Assembly (NCBI RefSeq): GCF_025362475.1
Contig: NZ_JANYGH010000067.1
Location: forward strand, 62,001 to 126,000
Source: Mucilaginibacter sp.
GTDB lineage: Bacteria; Bacteroidota; Bacteroidia; Sphingobacteriales; Sphingobacteriaceae
Length of the DNA stretch: 64,000 nucleotides
Direction of reading: 5' to 3'
The notes beneath the pieces are model-generated. The model worked only from the letters and a program-made list of their open reading frames with translations, was not told where the DNA came from and did no database searches. A program made the translations under genes and the position numbers. Position 1 is the stretch's first letter. Every line of letters begins with the position of its first letter. Shown here piece by piece: positions 53,069 to 61,151 of this stretch.

Positions 53069-53557
53069 TTATTTAGCCAATGCCAAAAGCCCTTCAATAT
53101 CCAACCTTTTGGTAAACATCGTCATGTCACCATGATCATCCTTTGGCCAAAGCTCTTTTGATCTGTCCCAGTAAAGTTCAACACCGTTTTGATCCGGGTC
53201 GTTTAAATAAATAGCTTCCGATACCCCGTGGTCTGATGCTCCTGTGATGGTGTATTTGGCATCAATAAGTCTTTGCAGTATTACTGCCAGATCCTTTCGT
53301 TCGGGATATACAATAGCAGTATGGTAAAGGCCGGGCGCATACGCTGGCGCTGGTGAAGCTCCTTTACTATGCCAGGTATTTAAACCTATATGATGGTGAT
53401 ACCCACCGGCAGATATAAACGCAGCCTGATCGCCATACATCATCATTTTATCAAAGCCCAGTAAACCGCAATAAAAATCAAGTGATTTTTGCAAATCACT
53501 AACCTTTAAATGTACATGACCTATGCGGGTTTGGGCGGGTATTTTATATTCATTCAT
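53069..53557 (-). CDS. VOC-family protein (glyoxalase/dioxygenase fold)
   Basis: 162 residues. IGHVHLKVSDLQKSLDFYCGLLGFDKMM is the start of the VOC beta-alpha-beta module, ending DPDQNGVELYWDRSKELW. The metal-ligand pattern (His near 19, YHTAIVYP His, Glu of ELYW) is like catechol 2,3-dioxygenase or CatE. Reaction not determinable. Convergent with the DUF1080 gene. Confidence 0.88.
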   Translation of the reverse strand: MNEYKIPAQTRIGHVHLKVSDLQKSLDFYCGLLGFDKMMMYGDQAAFISAGGYHHHIGLNTWHSKGASPAPAYAPGLYHTAIVYPERKDLAVILQRLIDAKYTITGASDHGVSEAIYLNDPDQNGVELYWDRSKELWPKDDHGDMTMFTKRLDIEGLLALAK

Positions 53558-53693
53558 TATATTACATGTTTAAACATCAAATTTAACTATAATTGCATTT
53601 ATATTTGTTTATCTATTGTAAAACAAGCAGTAGCAAATATATGGTTCAAAGCTGATCACATTTATCGGTCATCAGCGCACCAGTAAAAAATAT

Positions 53694-53701
53694 TACCTTT
53701 G
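53694..53701 (+). promoter_or_regulatory. -7 box for engB (TACCTTTG), leaderless
   Basis: Exact TAnnTTTG match whose end lies 4 bases before the ATG; transcription would start at or beside the A of ATG. Confidence 0.45.
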
Positions 53702-53705
53702 CAGC

Positions 53706-54329
53706 ATGATTGTTAAAACGGCCGAATTTATTTGCAGCAATACCCAGATTTCCAAACTTCCGCCGCCTGTTAAGGCGGAGTACGCGTTTATCGGGCGCTC
53801 AAATGTGGGCAAATCGTCCCTTATCAATATGCTAACGCAAAAAAAGGGATTAGCAAAAACGTCACAAACACCCGGTAAAACCCAGCTTATCAACCATTTT
53901 TTTGTTAACGAAAGCTGGTATATTGTTGATTTACCTGGTTATGGTTATGCCCGGGCATCCAAAACAAATAAGGCCAACTGGAACAAATTTATCCATAATT
54001 ACCTTGATAAACGCGAAAGCCTGCAATGTGTAATGGTGCTGATTGATAGCCGCCTTGAACCGCAAAAGATAGATATTGAATTTTGTAACTGGCTGGGCGA
54101 AAAAGGCTTGTCGTTTGTACTGGTATTCACCAAGGCCGATAAACAATCCAGCGTAAAAACCGACCAAAATATCGCGAAGTTCAAAAAAACTTTAACGGAG
54201 ACCTTTGAGGAGTTTCCGCAATATTTTGTAACATCTGCCGAATTGCAGGTAGGCCGTGATGAAATTTTAGGTTTTATAGATAACATAAATAGAAGTTTTG
54301 TGATACCACATTTTGAACCAAGAGATTAA
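53706..54329 (+). CDS. engB: Ribosome biogenesis GTPase EngB (YihA/YsxC)
   Basis: 207 residues. G1 GRSNVGKSSLINML, G2 T in KTSQTPGKTQLIN, G3 DLPGYGYARA, G4 TKADKQSS and G5 TSAELQVGRD. It assists assembly of the large ribosomal subunit and is essential in many bacteria. Starts directly after a -7 box, so it may lack a 5' leader. Followed by a MITE-like repeat. Confidence 0.96.
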   Translation: MIVKTAEFICSNTQISKLPPPVKAEYAFIGRSNVGKSSLINMLTQKKGLAKTSQTPGKTQLINHFFVNESWYIVDLPGYGYARASKTNKANWNKFIHNYLDKRESLQCVMVLIDSRLEPQKIDIEFCNWLGEKGLSFVLVFTKADKQSSVKTDQNIAKFKKTLTETFEEFPQYFVTSAELQVGRDEILGFIDNINRSFVIPHFEPRD

Positions 54330-54413
54330 TATGATGGTATCATTATGTTACCATAATTAACAATTCCCCTCTTGAGAGCTACTGTGAGTACGCAAATTTT
54401 TAATAAAAGAAAA

Positions 54414-54564
54414 TTGTCATTTCCGATAGAGTACTGGGGGGGGGGGAATGGACAGGAGCGAAAGAGAAATAATCTCTTGAGCGTAGCGAAAAATCTTATG
54501 CGTTGTGCTAACGGACTTTGCATATTGTACAAGATTTCTCCTCGTACCTCGTTCGAAATGACAA
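54414..54564. mobile_element. MITE-like element, copy 1 (TTGTCATTTC ends)
   Basis: Bounded by TTGTCATTTC (54414-54423) and GAAATGACAA (54555-54564), 151 bases, no ORF. The right 72 bases (54514-54585, extending past the end) nearly match 59116-59237's right part: GACTTTGCATAT(T/C)GTACAAG then ATTTCTCCTCGTACC. The left half is diverged and contains a run of 11 G's (54436-54446). Confidence 0.75.
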
Positions 54565-54599
54565 CGTGTTTTTAATACAAGAGGACCATTTTATATAAC

Positions 54600-55454
54600 A
54601 TGAAAAAATACCTTTCATTAGTAACCTTTACGCATACCATATTTGCCATGCCGTTTGCATTCATCGGCTTCTTTTTGGCAGTTACCACTACTAACCATAC
54701 GTTTGACTGGCGCAAGCTGGTTTTAATGGTGCTATGCATGATCTTTGCCCGCAACTCGGCCATGGCGTTTAACCGTTACCTGGATAGGGACATTGACGCC
54801 CAAAACCCGCGTACCAAACAACGCGATATTCCATCTGGCAGGATCAGCGCACCCGCAGCTTTAACTTTTACATTAATTAACTGCGGGCTATTTATTGCAG
54901 CTACGTTTTTCATTAACCCTTTATGCTTTTACCTATCGCCAATTGCCTTATTTGTGGTAATGGGCTATAGCGCAACCAAGCGCTTCACCGCACTATGCCA
55001 TTTGGTTTTAGGTTTAGGTTTATCCCTGGCCCCTATCGGCGCATACCTTGTGGTTACGGGAGCATTTGCCCTGACACCTGTATTTTTTTCCCTTTCTGTT
55101 TTATGCTGGGTGAGCGGGTTTGATATTATTTACGCCCTGCAGGATGAGGATTTCGACCGTAGCCAAAATTTGCATTCAATCCCTGCATATTTGGGTAAGG
55201 TTAATGCGTTAAGATTATCAACCTTTTTACATGTGCTGTCGGCGTTATTTATTGTAATGCCCGTATTTTTCACCCATGTGGGTATCCTTTATTACGTAGG
55301 AATCGCCTTTTTCTGTGCGATGCTTATTTATCAACACCTGCTGGTTAAGCCTAACGATTTAAGCCGCGTAAACTTTGCCTTCATGACCACTAATGGAATT
55401 GCCAGCGTAGTGTTTGCTGTATTATTTCTTTTAGACAGGATATGGACACACTAA
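54600..55454 (+). CDS. UbiA-family prenyltransferase (MqnP/UbiA-like)
   Basis: 284 residues, about eight helices. NRYLDRDIDAQNPRTKQRDIPSG holds the first Asp-rich motif (DRDID) and DEDFDRSQNLHSIPA the second (DEDFD). Such enzymes attach polyprenyl chains to aromatic rings; in Bacteroidota members of this branch are annotated as 4-hydroxybenzoate prenyltransferase or MqnP of the futalosine menaquinone route. Which route applies is unclear here. The end overlaps the Crp-type gene. Confidence 0.88.
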   Translation: MKKYLSLVTFTHTIFAMPFAFIGFFLAVTTTNHTFDWRKLVLMVLCMIFARNSAMAFNRYLDRDIDAQNPRTKQRDIPSGRISAPAALTFTLINCGLFIAATFFINPLCFYLSPIALFVVMGYSATKRFTALCHLVLGLGLSLAPIGAYLVVTGAFALTPVFFSLSVLCWVSGFDIIYALQDEDFDRSQNLHSIPAYLGKVNALRLSTFLHVLSALFIVMPVFFTHVGILYYVGIAFFCAMLIYQHLLVKPNDLSRVNFAFMTTNGIASVVFAVLFLLDRIWTH

Positions 55455-56047
55455 CCGCCATCAATAAATTCAGGGAACATGTAGAATTATATGTTCCGAT
55501 GAATGATGCGGAATGGCAAATCTTGTCGCCTTTATTGGAAGTTAGTCACCTTAAAAAAAAGAAAAACTTTGCCGAACCAGGCAAAGTTTGCACCCAGATA
55601 GGGCTGATTGTAAAAGGCTCTGTACGCTATTTTAATGTGAAGGATGGTGAAGAGATAACCGGCTACTTTAGCTTTGAAAACGAATTACTTAGCTCATATA
55701 AAAGTTTTTTAACCGGCGCCCCTGGTTTAAATTACATACAGGCATTGGAGGATACGCAGATAGTTGCCCTTAACTATAAAGCCATGCAGCAGGCCTACGC
55801 CCATGAACTCATCGGCCATAAAATGGAACGCTTTGGCAGATTGGTAGCCGAGCATTATCTTATTTGTTATGAAGACCGGGTAACGTCCTTTTTAACCCAA
55901 ACTCCCGAAGAACGTTATAACAAGCTGTTAGAAACAGGCGGCGAAGTATTGCAGCGCATCCCACAGCATTACATTGCCAATTTTTTAGGCATCACCCCTG
56001 TTTCACTGTCGCGGATCAGGAGAAGGATTATGAAAATAAGCGCCTGA
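55442..56047 (+). CDS. Crp/Fnr-family transcriptional regulator
   Basis: 201 residues. An N-terminal cyclic-nucleotide-like beta-roll (about 30-115: CTQIGLIVKGSVRYFNVKDGEEITGYFSFENELLSSYKSF) and a C-terminal winged HTH (about 165-200: IPQHYIANFLGITPVSLSRIRRRIMK). No Fe-S cysteines as in Fnr, so an orphan Crp-like sensor. Its first 13 bases overlap the UbiA-type gene, implying one transcript. Targets unknown. Confidence 0.92.
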   Translation: MDTLTAINKFREHVELYVPMNDAEWQILSPLLEVSHLKKKKNFAEPGKVCTQIGLIVKGSVRYFNVKDGEEITGYFSFENELLSSYKSFLTGAPGLNYIQALEDTQIVALNYKAMQQAYAHELIGHKMERFGRLVAEHYLICYEDRVTSFLTQTPEERYNKLLETGGEVLQRIPQHYIANFLGITPVSLSRIRRRIMKISA

Positions 56048-56220
56048 TAAGCTGAAAGCCAAAGGCGTAAAGGTGAAAGCCGAACCCTGAATCCCAACCG
56101 CTAAAAAACAAATCCTAAACTCTAAATCGGGCATTTCAATCCCAAATTGAACCAGCCGATTCTTAAATCCATTTTTCTTATCTTTTGTTAACGTTTTGAC
56201 TTTCAACGATGCCCTACATT
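56048..56220. repeat. Word array (GCTGAAAGCC, CTAAACTCTAAATC)
   Basis: The gap after the Crp-type gene opens with GCTGAAAGCC, AAGGTGAAAGCCG words, then CTAAACTCTAAATC (matching the 35882 heptamer array), CAATCCCAAATTGAACC and, further on, GTTTTGACTTTC. No clean inverted pair. The last 25 bases before the next gene are ordinary. Confidence 0.45.
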
Positions 56221-56245
56221 TGTTGTAACAAAAACGAAAAAGATT

Positions 56246-57178
56246 ATGCACACTATATTAGGAGCCGGTGGCGCCGTAGCAAATGCCCTCACCCGCGAAT
56301 TGATGAACACAAACGAAACTATCCGTTTGGTTAGCCGCAAACCTGTAAAAATTACGGGCAAAAACATAACCTGGCAAAAAGCAGATCTGCTGAATTACGA
56401 TGAAGTTTTAGCTGCAGCCCAAGGATCAACCGTAATTTACCTTGTTGCCGGCCTGGTTTACGATAAAGATATCTGGAAGGCACAATGGCCGGTCGTGATG
56501 CAAAACGTAATAAATGCTACCAAAGCAACAGGCGCACGATTGATATTTTTTGATAATGTTTACATGTATGGCCTGGTTAACGGGCCAATGAAAGAGGATA
56601 CTCCTTATCACCCCAACAGCGCAAAAGGAGAAACCCGCGCAGGGATCGCCACCATGCTGATGGATGAAGTAAAAGCCGGCAACATCCGCGCTAGTATTGC
56701 CCGTGCGCCCGATTTTTATGGCACCGACTCCTTAAACAGTTTTGTTGATATGATGGTACTTACCAAAAACGCAGCAAAGCAAACAGCCCAATGGATAGGC
56801 GACCCGGAAAAGAAACACAATTTTATCTACATTCCCGATGCTGGCAAAGCCATGTTCCTGCTTGGGCAAAACCCGGATAGTGATAACCAAATATGGCACC
56901 TGCCTACCGCCCCGGCCATTACAGGCAAACAGTTTATAGATATTGCAGCCAGGGTTTACCAGGTTAAACCTAAGTTTATGCGTGTCAGCAAATTCATGTT
57001 ATGGCTTATAGGCTTGTTTCAAAAAGTGGTAATGGGAACCGTTGAAATGTATTACCAATATAATCACGACTATATTTTTGATAGCAGCAAATTTGAAAAG
57101 GCATTTAACTTTAAGCCTACAAGCTATGAGGATGGATTAAGGGAGTTATCCCAAACATTGTATAAAGCCAAAGCATAA
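56246..57178 (+). CDS. NAD(P)-dependent epimerase/dehydratase-like protein
   Basis: 310 residues. GAGGAVANALTRELM is a nucleotide-binding motif (GxGGxxxN) near the N-terminus; VIYLVAGLVYD, IFFDNVYMYG and YHPNSAKGETRA follow the NAD-dependent epimerase/NmrA pattern with an incomplete YxxxK (VYMYG lacks a usual YxxxK spacing). Therefore possibly a non-catalytic or atypical extended SDR. C-terminal hydrophobic helix FMLWLIGLFQKVVMG. Role unknown. Confidence 0.7.
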   Translation: MHTILGAGGAVANALTRELMNTNETIRLVSRKPVKITGKNITWQKADLLNYDEVLAAAQGSTVIYLVAGLVYDKDIWKAQWPVVMQNVINATKATGARLIFFDNVYMYGLVNGPMKEDTPYHPNSAKGETRAGIATMLMDEVKAGNIRASIARAPDFYGTDSLNSFVDMMVLTKNAAKQTAQWIGDPEKKHNFIYIPDAGKAMFLLGQNPDSDNQIWHLPTAPAITGKQFIDIAARVYQVKPKFMRVSKFMLWLIGLFQKVVMGTVEMYYQYNHDYIFDSSKFEKAFNFKPTSYEDGLRELSQTLYKAKA

Positions 57179-57324
57179 AAGACGGCGAGTTACCGGGTCG
57201 GTAAAAACCGGGAGTTGCTTTTCAATTTCCGGTTTTTACGTTTTTGACTTCTTATGTAAGATATGCGATTTAGTTAAATTTAGGACCAGATACTTTTGAC
57301 TTTCCGACCAAAAAAACTTCGGTA

Positions 57325-57362
57325 CTAATCTGCATATTTGCACATCTATAATTTGAACATCA
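57325..57362. repeat. GCACATCT-type words before the M3 peptidase gene
   Basis: ATCTGCATATTTGCACATCTATAATTTG (positions 57330-57356) is a single-arm copy of the word vocabulary of the 9570/17916/48083 islands. It creates an in-frame TTG that mimics an earlier start for the peptidase gene. Confidence 0.5.
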
Positions 57363-57367
57363 AAGCA

Positions 57368-59068
57368 ATGATCCACAAAAAAACAAGAACATATATCCCG
57401 GCAACGCTCGATATTAAATGGGAAACCCTGGAACCTATTTATAAAGAATTGCTTGCACGCCCCATCAATTCAGTACACGAACTGGAGAAATGGCTGCACG
57501 ATAAAAGTGAGCTGGAAGCCGCTTTAGAGGAAGACTTTGCCTGGCGTTATATCCGCATGACCTGCGATACGACCAGTGAAGAATTATTGCAAAACTTCCA
57601 ATACTTTGCTACCGAGATTGAGCCTAAAATTGCCCCATATAGCAACGATTTAAATAAAAAACTGGTAGCCAGCGCATATGTTGACCAACTTGATAAGGAA
57701 AAATACTTCATCTTTTTGCGCGCCGTAAAAAAGGCATTGGAACTTTTCCGTGAAGAGAACATCCCCGTACAAACCGAGATCCAGGTAGAGCAACAAAAAT
57801 ACCAGTCAATAACCGGTGCCATGTCGGTGCATATTGATGACAAGGAATTTACCCTGGAGCAGGCATCAGTATTTTTAAAAGGTACCGACCGTGCAAAACG
57901 CCAGGAGGTATGGGAAAAGATAACTGCCCGCCGCTTACAGGAAAAAGACACCTTAGATACTCTTTTTGATCACCTGCGTGCTTTACGCCATAAAGTTGCC
58001 TTGAATGCCGGATTTGAGAATTTCAGGGATTACATGTTCCAGGCGCTTGGCAGGTTTGATTATACGCCGCAGGATTGCTACGCCTTCCATGAAGCTATCG
58101 AAAAAGAAATTGTGCCCATCCTGCGCGAACAGGCCGAAAAACGAAAGGAAGCCCTTGCCCTGCCAGCCTTAAAGCCCTGGGATATGGATGTTGATATATC
58201 TGGCAAACCAGCTTTAAAACCGTTTAATAGCGGTAATGAGCTGATAGAAAAATCTATTCAGTGCTTTAGCAATATCAATCGTTACCTGGGCGAGCGGCTG
58301 GAGATCATGAAAGATAATAACCTGTTTGATGTGGAAAGCCGCAAAGGTAAAGCGCCCGGTGGTTATAACTACCCGCTATCAGAAACCGGCGCGCCTTTCA
58401 TATTCATGAACTCGGCCAATACTTTCCGCGATTTAACTACCATGGTACACGAAGGCGGTCACGCGGTACATACTTTTTTAACTGCCGACCTGGAGTTGAA
58501 CGATTTTAAACATTGCCCATCTGAAGTGGCCGAACTGGCTTCAATGTCGATGGAGTTGATATCGATGGATAACTGGGATGTGTTTTTTGATAATGAGGAA
58601 GACCTTAAACGCGCCAAACGTGATCAATTAATTGATGTGCTTAAAACCCTGCCCTGGGTAGCCGTAGTTGATCAGTTTCAACATTGGATCTATACTAACC
58701 CTGGCCATACCGACGCCGACCGTAAAACCGCCTGGATAGAGATTTATGAGCCATTTGGCGCAGGCTTTGTGGATTGGAGCGGGCATCCTGATGCCGAAGC
58801 TAATCTTTGGCAAAAACAGCTGCACATCTTCGAGGTACCATTTTATTATATAGAGTACGGCATGGCCCAGTTAGGCGCCATTGCAGTATGGAAGAATTAT
58901 AAAGAAAATCCTGAAAAAGGTTTGCAGCAATACCTGGATGCCCTTAAGCTTGGCTATACAAAAACCATCAAAGAAATTTACGAAACCGCCGGCATCAAGT
59001 TTGATTTTAGCGCTGCTTACGTGAAAGAACTGGCGGAGTTTGTGAAGCGGGAAATGGATAAATTATAA
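57368..59068 (+). CDS. M3-family oligoendopeptidase (PepF-type)
   Basis: 566 residues from the ATG at 57368; the apparent earlier frame comes from repeat words. Zinc site HEGGH (MVHEGGHAVHTF) with the downstream Glu (CPSEVAELASMSMELIS). It cleaves short peptides in the cytoplasm. RFDYTPQDCYAFHEAIEKEIVPI and YNYPLSETGAPFIFMN are typical of the M3B/PepF branch. Stand-alone. Confidence 0.93.
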   Translation: MIHKKTRTYIPATLDIKWETLEPIYKELLARPINSVHELEKWLHDKSELEAALEEDFAWRYIRMTCDTTSEELLQNFQYFATEIEPKIAPYSNDLNKKLVASAYVDQLDKEKYFIFLRAVKKALELFREENIPVQTEIQVEQQKYQSITGAMSVHIDDKEFTLEQASVFLKGTDRAKRQEVWEKITARRLQEKDTLDTLFDHLRALRHKVALNAGFENFRDYMFQALGRFDYTPQDCYAFHEAIEKEIVPILREQAEKRKEALALPALKPWDMDVDISGKPALKPFNSGNELIEKSIQCFSNINRYLGERLEIMKDNNLFDVESRKGKAPGGYNYPLSETGAPFIFMNSANTFRDLTTMVHEGGHAVHTFLTADLELNDFKHCPSEVAELASMSMELISMDNWDVFFDNEEDLKRAKRDQLIDVLKTLPWVAVVDQFQHWIYTNPGHTDADRKTAWIEIYEPFGAGFVDWSGHPDAEANLWQKQLHIFEVPFYYIEYGMAQLGAIAVWKNYKENPEKGLQQYLDALKLGYTKTIKEIYETAGIKFDFSAAYVKELAEFVKREMDKL

Positions 59069-59115
59069 GAGCTTCACCCCCTATCTATTTGTGTACACAT
59101 CTTCTAATAAAAAAA

Positions 59116-59237
59116 TGTCATTTCGATAGAGCATGGGGAGGAATGAGCGGAGGAGCGAAAGAGAAATCTTCTACATCCTGCATAGCTGACTTTGCATATC
59201 GTACAAGATTTCTCCTCGTACCTCGTTCGAAATGACA
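59116..59237. mobile_element. MITE-like element, copy 2 (TGTCATTTCGA ends)
   Basis: 122 bases bounded by perfect 11-base inverted ends TGTCATTTCGA (59116-59126) and TCGAAATGACA (59227-59237). A second perfect inverted pair GAGAAATCTT (59161-59170) / AAGATTTCTC (59205-59214) sits inside, so it could fold as a nested hairpin. No ORF. It lies between the peptidase gene and the convergent aminotransferase. Confidence 0.8.
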
Positions 59238-59302
59238 ACGTATTTTTAATACAAGAGGAAAAAAATGTGTACGCACAGTAAACCTCTAAGTGAAAAGGCC
59301 TT

Positions 59303-59347
59303 AAAAGCCAGTTATTCTATTTGAAACAAACAGAACAACTGGCTTTT
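59303..59347. terminator. Bidirectional terminator between convergent genes
   Basis: AAAAGCCAGTT (59303-59313) / AACTGGCTTTT (59337-59347), extended by TTCT/AGAA pairs, with T-rich tails in both directions. Located between the peptidase (+) and aminotransferase (-) genes. Confidence 0.88.
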
Positions 59348-59356
59348 TTTATCAAA

Positions 59357-60547
59357 TTAGTTTGTGTAATAATCTATAGCTTCAATGATCACCGCGCATG
59401 ATTTTTCAATTTCGGCGGGGTTGATAATAAGCGGGGGCGCAAGGCGCATAGAATTGCTGCAATGTAAAAACCAGTCGGTTATTACACCATGCTCAATACA
59501 GCGATCAATGATCTTTTTATTCAGATCAAAGTTTTCAAGTTCAATGGCCAGCATCAACCCTTTCCCTCTTACCTCTTTTATAGCCGGATGAACCAGCAAT
59601 TTTCGAAACTGCATTTCTTTTTCGGCTACGCCTGATACCAGGTCATCATTAATCAATACTTCTAAAGCCGCCAATCCTGCAGCGCAACAAACCGGGTGGC
59701 CACCAAAAGTAGTGATATGCCCCAGGATAGGATTTTCTTTGAAGGCCCCCATGATATGGTTTGATGATATAAAAGCGCCAACAGGCATCCCTCCGCCTAA
59801 GGCTTTTGCCAATAACAATATATCGGGTACAATGCCAAAATGTTCAAAAGCAAAAAGCTTACCTGTGCGACCAAACGCCGCCTGTATCTCATCTAAAATA
59901 AGCAATGTGCCTGTTTCATCACAACGTTTGCGTAAAGCCTGCATATAGGCTAAATCAGGCACCCTGACGCCGGCCTCTCCTTGTATAGTCTCAACAATAA
60001 CACAGGCGGTTTCCCCGGTTATCAGCGGCAGATCATCAATTACATTAAACCGGATAAAATTTATACCCGGTAATAAAGGCCTGTAAGCCTGCTTAAATTC
60101 CTCATTACCCATTACACTTAATGCCCCGTGCGAACTGCCATGATAAGAGTTATGACAGGCCACTATTTGTTGCCTGCCGGTAAAACGCTTGGCCAGTTTT
60201 AAAGCGCCCTCAACCGCCTCAGCGCCCGAGTTGGTAAAGTATACCGATTGTAAATTTTCGGGAAGTAGTGATACCAGTTTCTCTGCAAAGCGTACCTGCG
60301 GTGTTTGCACAAATTCGCCATAAACCATCAGGTGCATGTATTTATCAACCTGCTGTTTAATAGCTTCGATAACATGTGGATTACCATGACCAAGGCTGCT
60401 TACGCCTATGCCCGAGATGAGGTCAATAAAAGCTTTGCCTGCCGCATCATACATATAAATTCCCTCTGCACGTTCAAACTCAAGCAACAACGGGAAATTA
60501 GTGGTTTGTGCATTATTAGCTAAAAAAAGCTGGCGAAGAGTGGTCAT
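59357..60547 (-). CDS. Class III (acetylornithine-type) aminotransferase
   Basis: 396 residues. PLP-dependent. FTNSGAEAVEGALKLAKRFTGR is the PLP phosphate/cofactor region; LLILDEIQAAFGRTGKLFAFEHFG contains the conserved Asp, and LLAKALGGGMPVGAF the PLP-binding Lys of AKALGGG. Likely transfers an omega-amino group (ornithine, acetylornithine or similar); the donor cannot be fixed. Not in an arginine operon here. Confidence 0.9.
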   Translation of the reverse strand: MTTLRQLFLANNAQTTNFPLLLEFERAEGIYMYDAAGKAFIDLISGIGVSSLGHGNPHVIEAIKQQVDKYMHLMVYGEFVQTPQVRFAEKLVSLLPENLQSVYFTNSGAEAVEGALKLAKRFTGRQQIVACHNSYHGSSHGALSVMGNEEFKQAYRPLLPGINFIRFNVIDDLPLITGETACVIVETIQGEAGVRVPDLAYMQALRKRCDETGTLLILDEIQAAFGRTGKLFAFEHFGIVPDILLLAKALGGGMPVGAFISSNHIMGAFKENPILGHITTFGGHPVCCAAGLAALEVLINDDLVSGVAEKEMQFRKLLVHPAIKEVRGKGLMLAIELENFDLNKKIIDRCIEHGVITDWFLHCSNSMRLAPPLIINPAEIEKSCAVIIEAIDYYTN

Positions 60548-60658
60548 GTTTAATTAGTAAGTGATGAAATATGATGATCATACAAAAATCAACAATCCAA
60601 TTAATACTTCACGAATTATTAACCAATTAGCAGATCAAAAAAAACAGTATTTCACTAA

Positions 60659-61138
60659 TTAATTCCCGGCCCGTTCGCTGCGCTCGCTGAGTTGTTTAAT
60701 AAGCTCGTCATTAAACTCTTGCTCGCTTTTATACAATTTGCTTACTTTTTCGGGTGGGAGTATTTTTGAAAAAGAATCGCGGTAGCGTTTACGTATAGCC
60801 ACAAGTTGGCTTTCATAGTAAATTTCCTTATCAATTTGCTCTGTGCCATTGGAGGATGCACTGGAATTATTTAAGCGCTTTAATATGCGTACTGCAGTTA
60901 ATTCCTGTTGGTATTGACGGTATAAGGGCCAAAATTTAGTTGATTCATGATCGCTGAGATCAAGCTGTTTGCTGATAAAATTATTGCGTGCAGCCTCAAG
61001 CTTGGCGCCCATGCCTGATTTTTTTGTACGCGTAACATTAGGCTTGGCCGGAACCAGGCTATTGGCCTGCCCATAGGATTCAAAGCCTGCAGCTATAATA
61101 AATAATAAAATAAAAATATGCCTGATCAACTTACTCAT
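60659..61138 (-). CDS. Periplasmic sensor-like protein of the sigma unit
   Basis: 159 residues. Signal peptide ending SYGQ (about 24), then an all-helical domain: AARNNFISKQLDLSDHESTKFWPLYRQYQQELTA, whose LDLSDHE-KFWPLY pattern is seen in Spy/CpxP-like proteins of Bacteroidota, followed by YESQLVAIRKRYRDSFSKILPPEKVSKLYKSEQEFNDELIKQLSERSER. Third gene of the ECF cluster, 13 bases after the repeat protein. Probably senses or binds misfolded envelope components. Inferred. Confidence 0.7.
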   Translation of the reverse strand: MSKLIRHIFILLFIIAAGFESYGQANSLVPAKPNVTRTKKSGMGAKLEAARNNFISKQLDLSDHESTKFWPLYRQYQQELTAVRILKRLNNSSASSNGTEQIDKEIYYESQLVAIRKRYRDSFSKILPPEKVSKLYKSEQEFNDELIKQLSERSERAGN

Positions 61139-61151
61139 TAAAGCTCCTTAA

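Noticed and set aside
57338..57367. Ten extra codons on the M3 peptidase from TTG
   Set aside because: The codons come from the GCACATCT word array; ATG 57368 precedes the conserved protein.
54414..59237. Insertion sequences with transposases
   Set aside because: The two MITE-like repeats carry no ORF, and no transposase-like protein is in the window.
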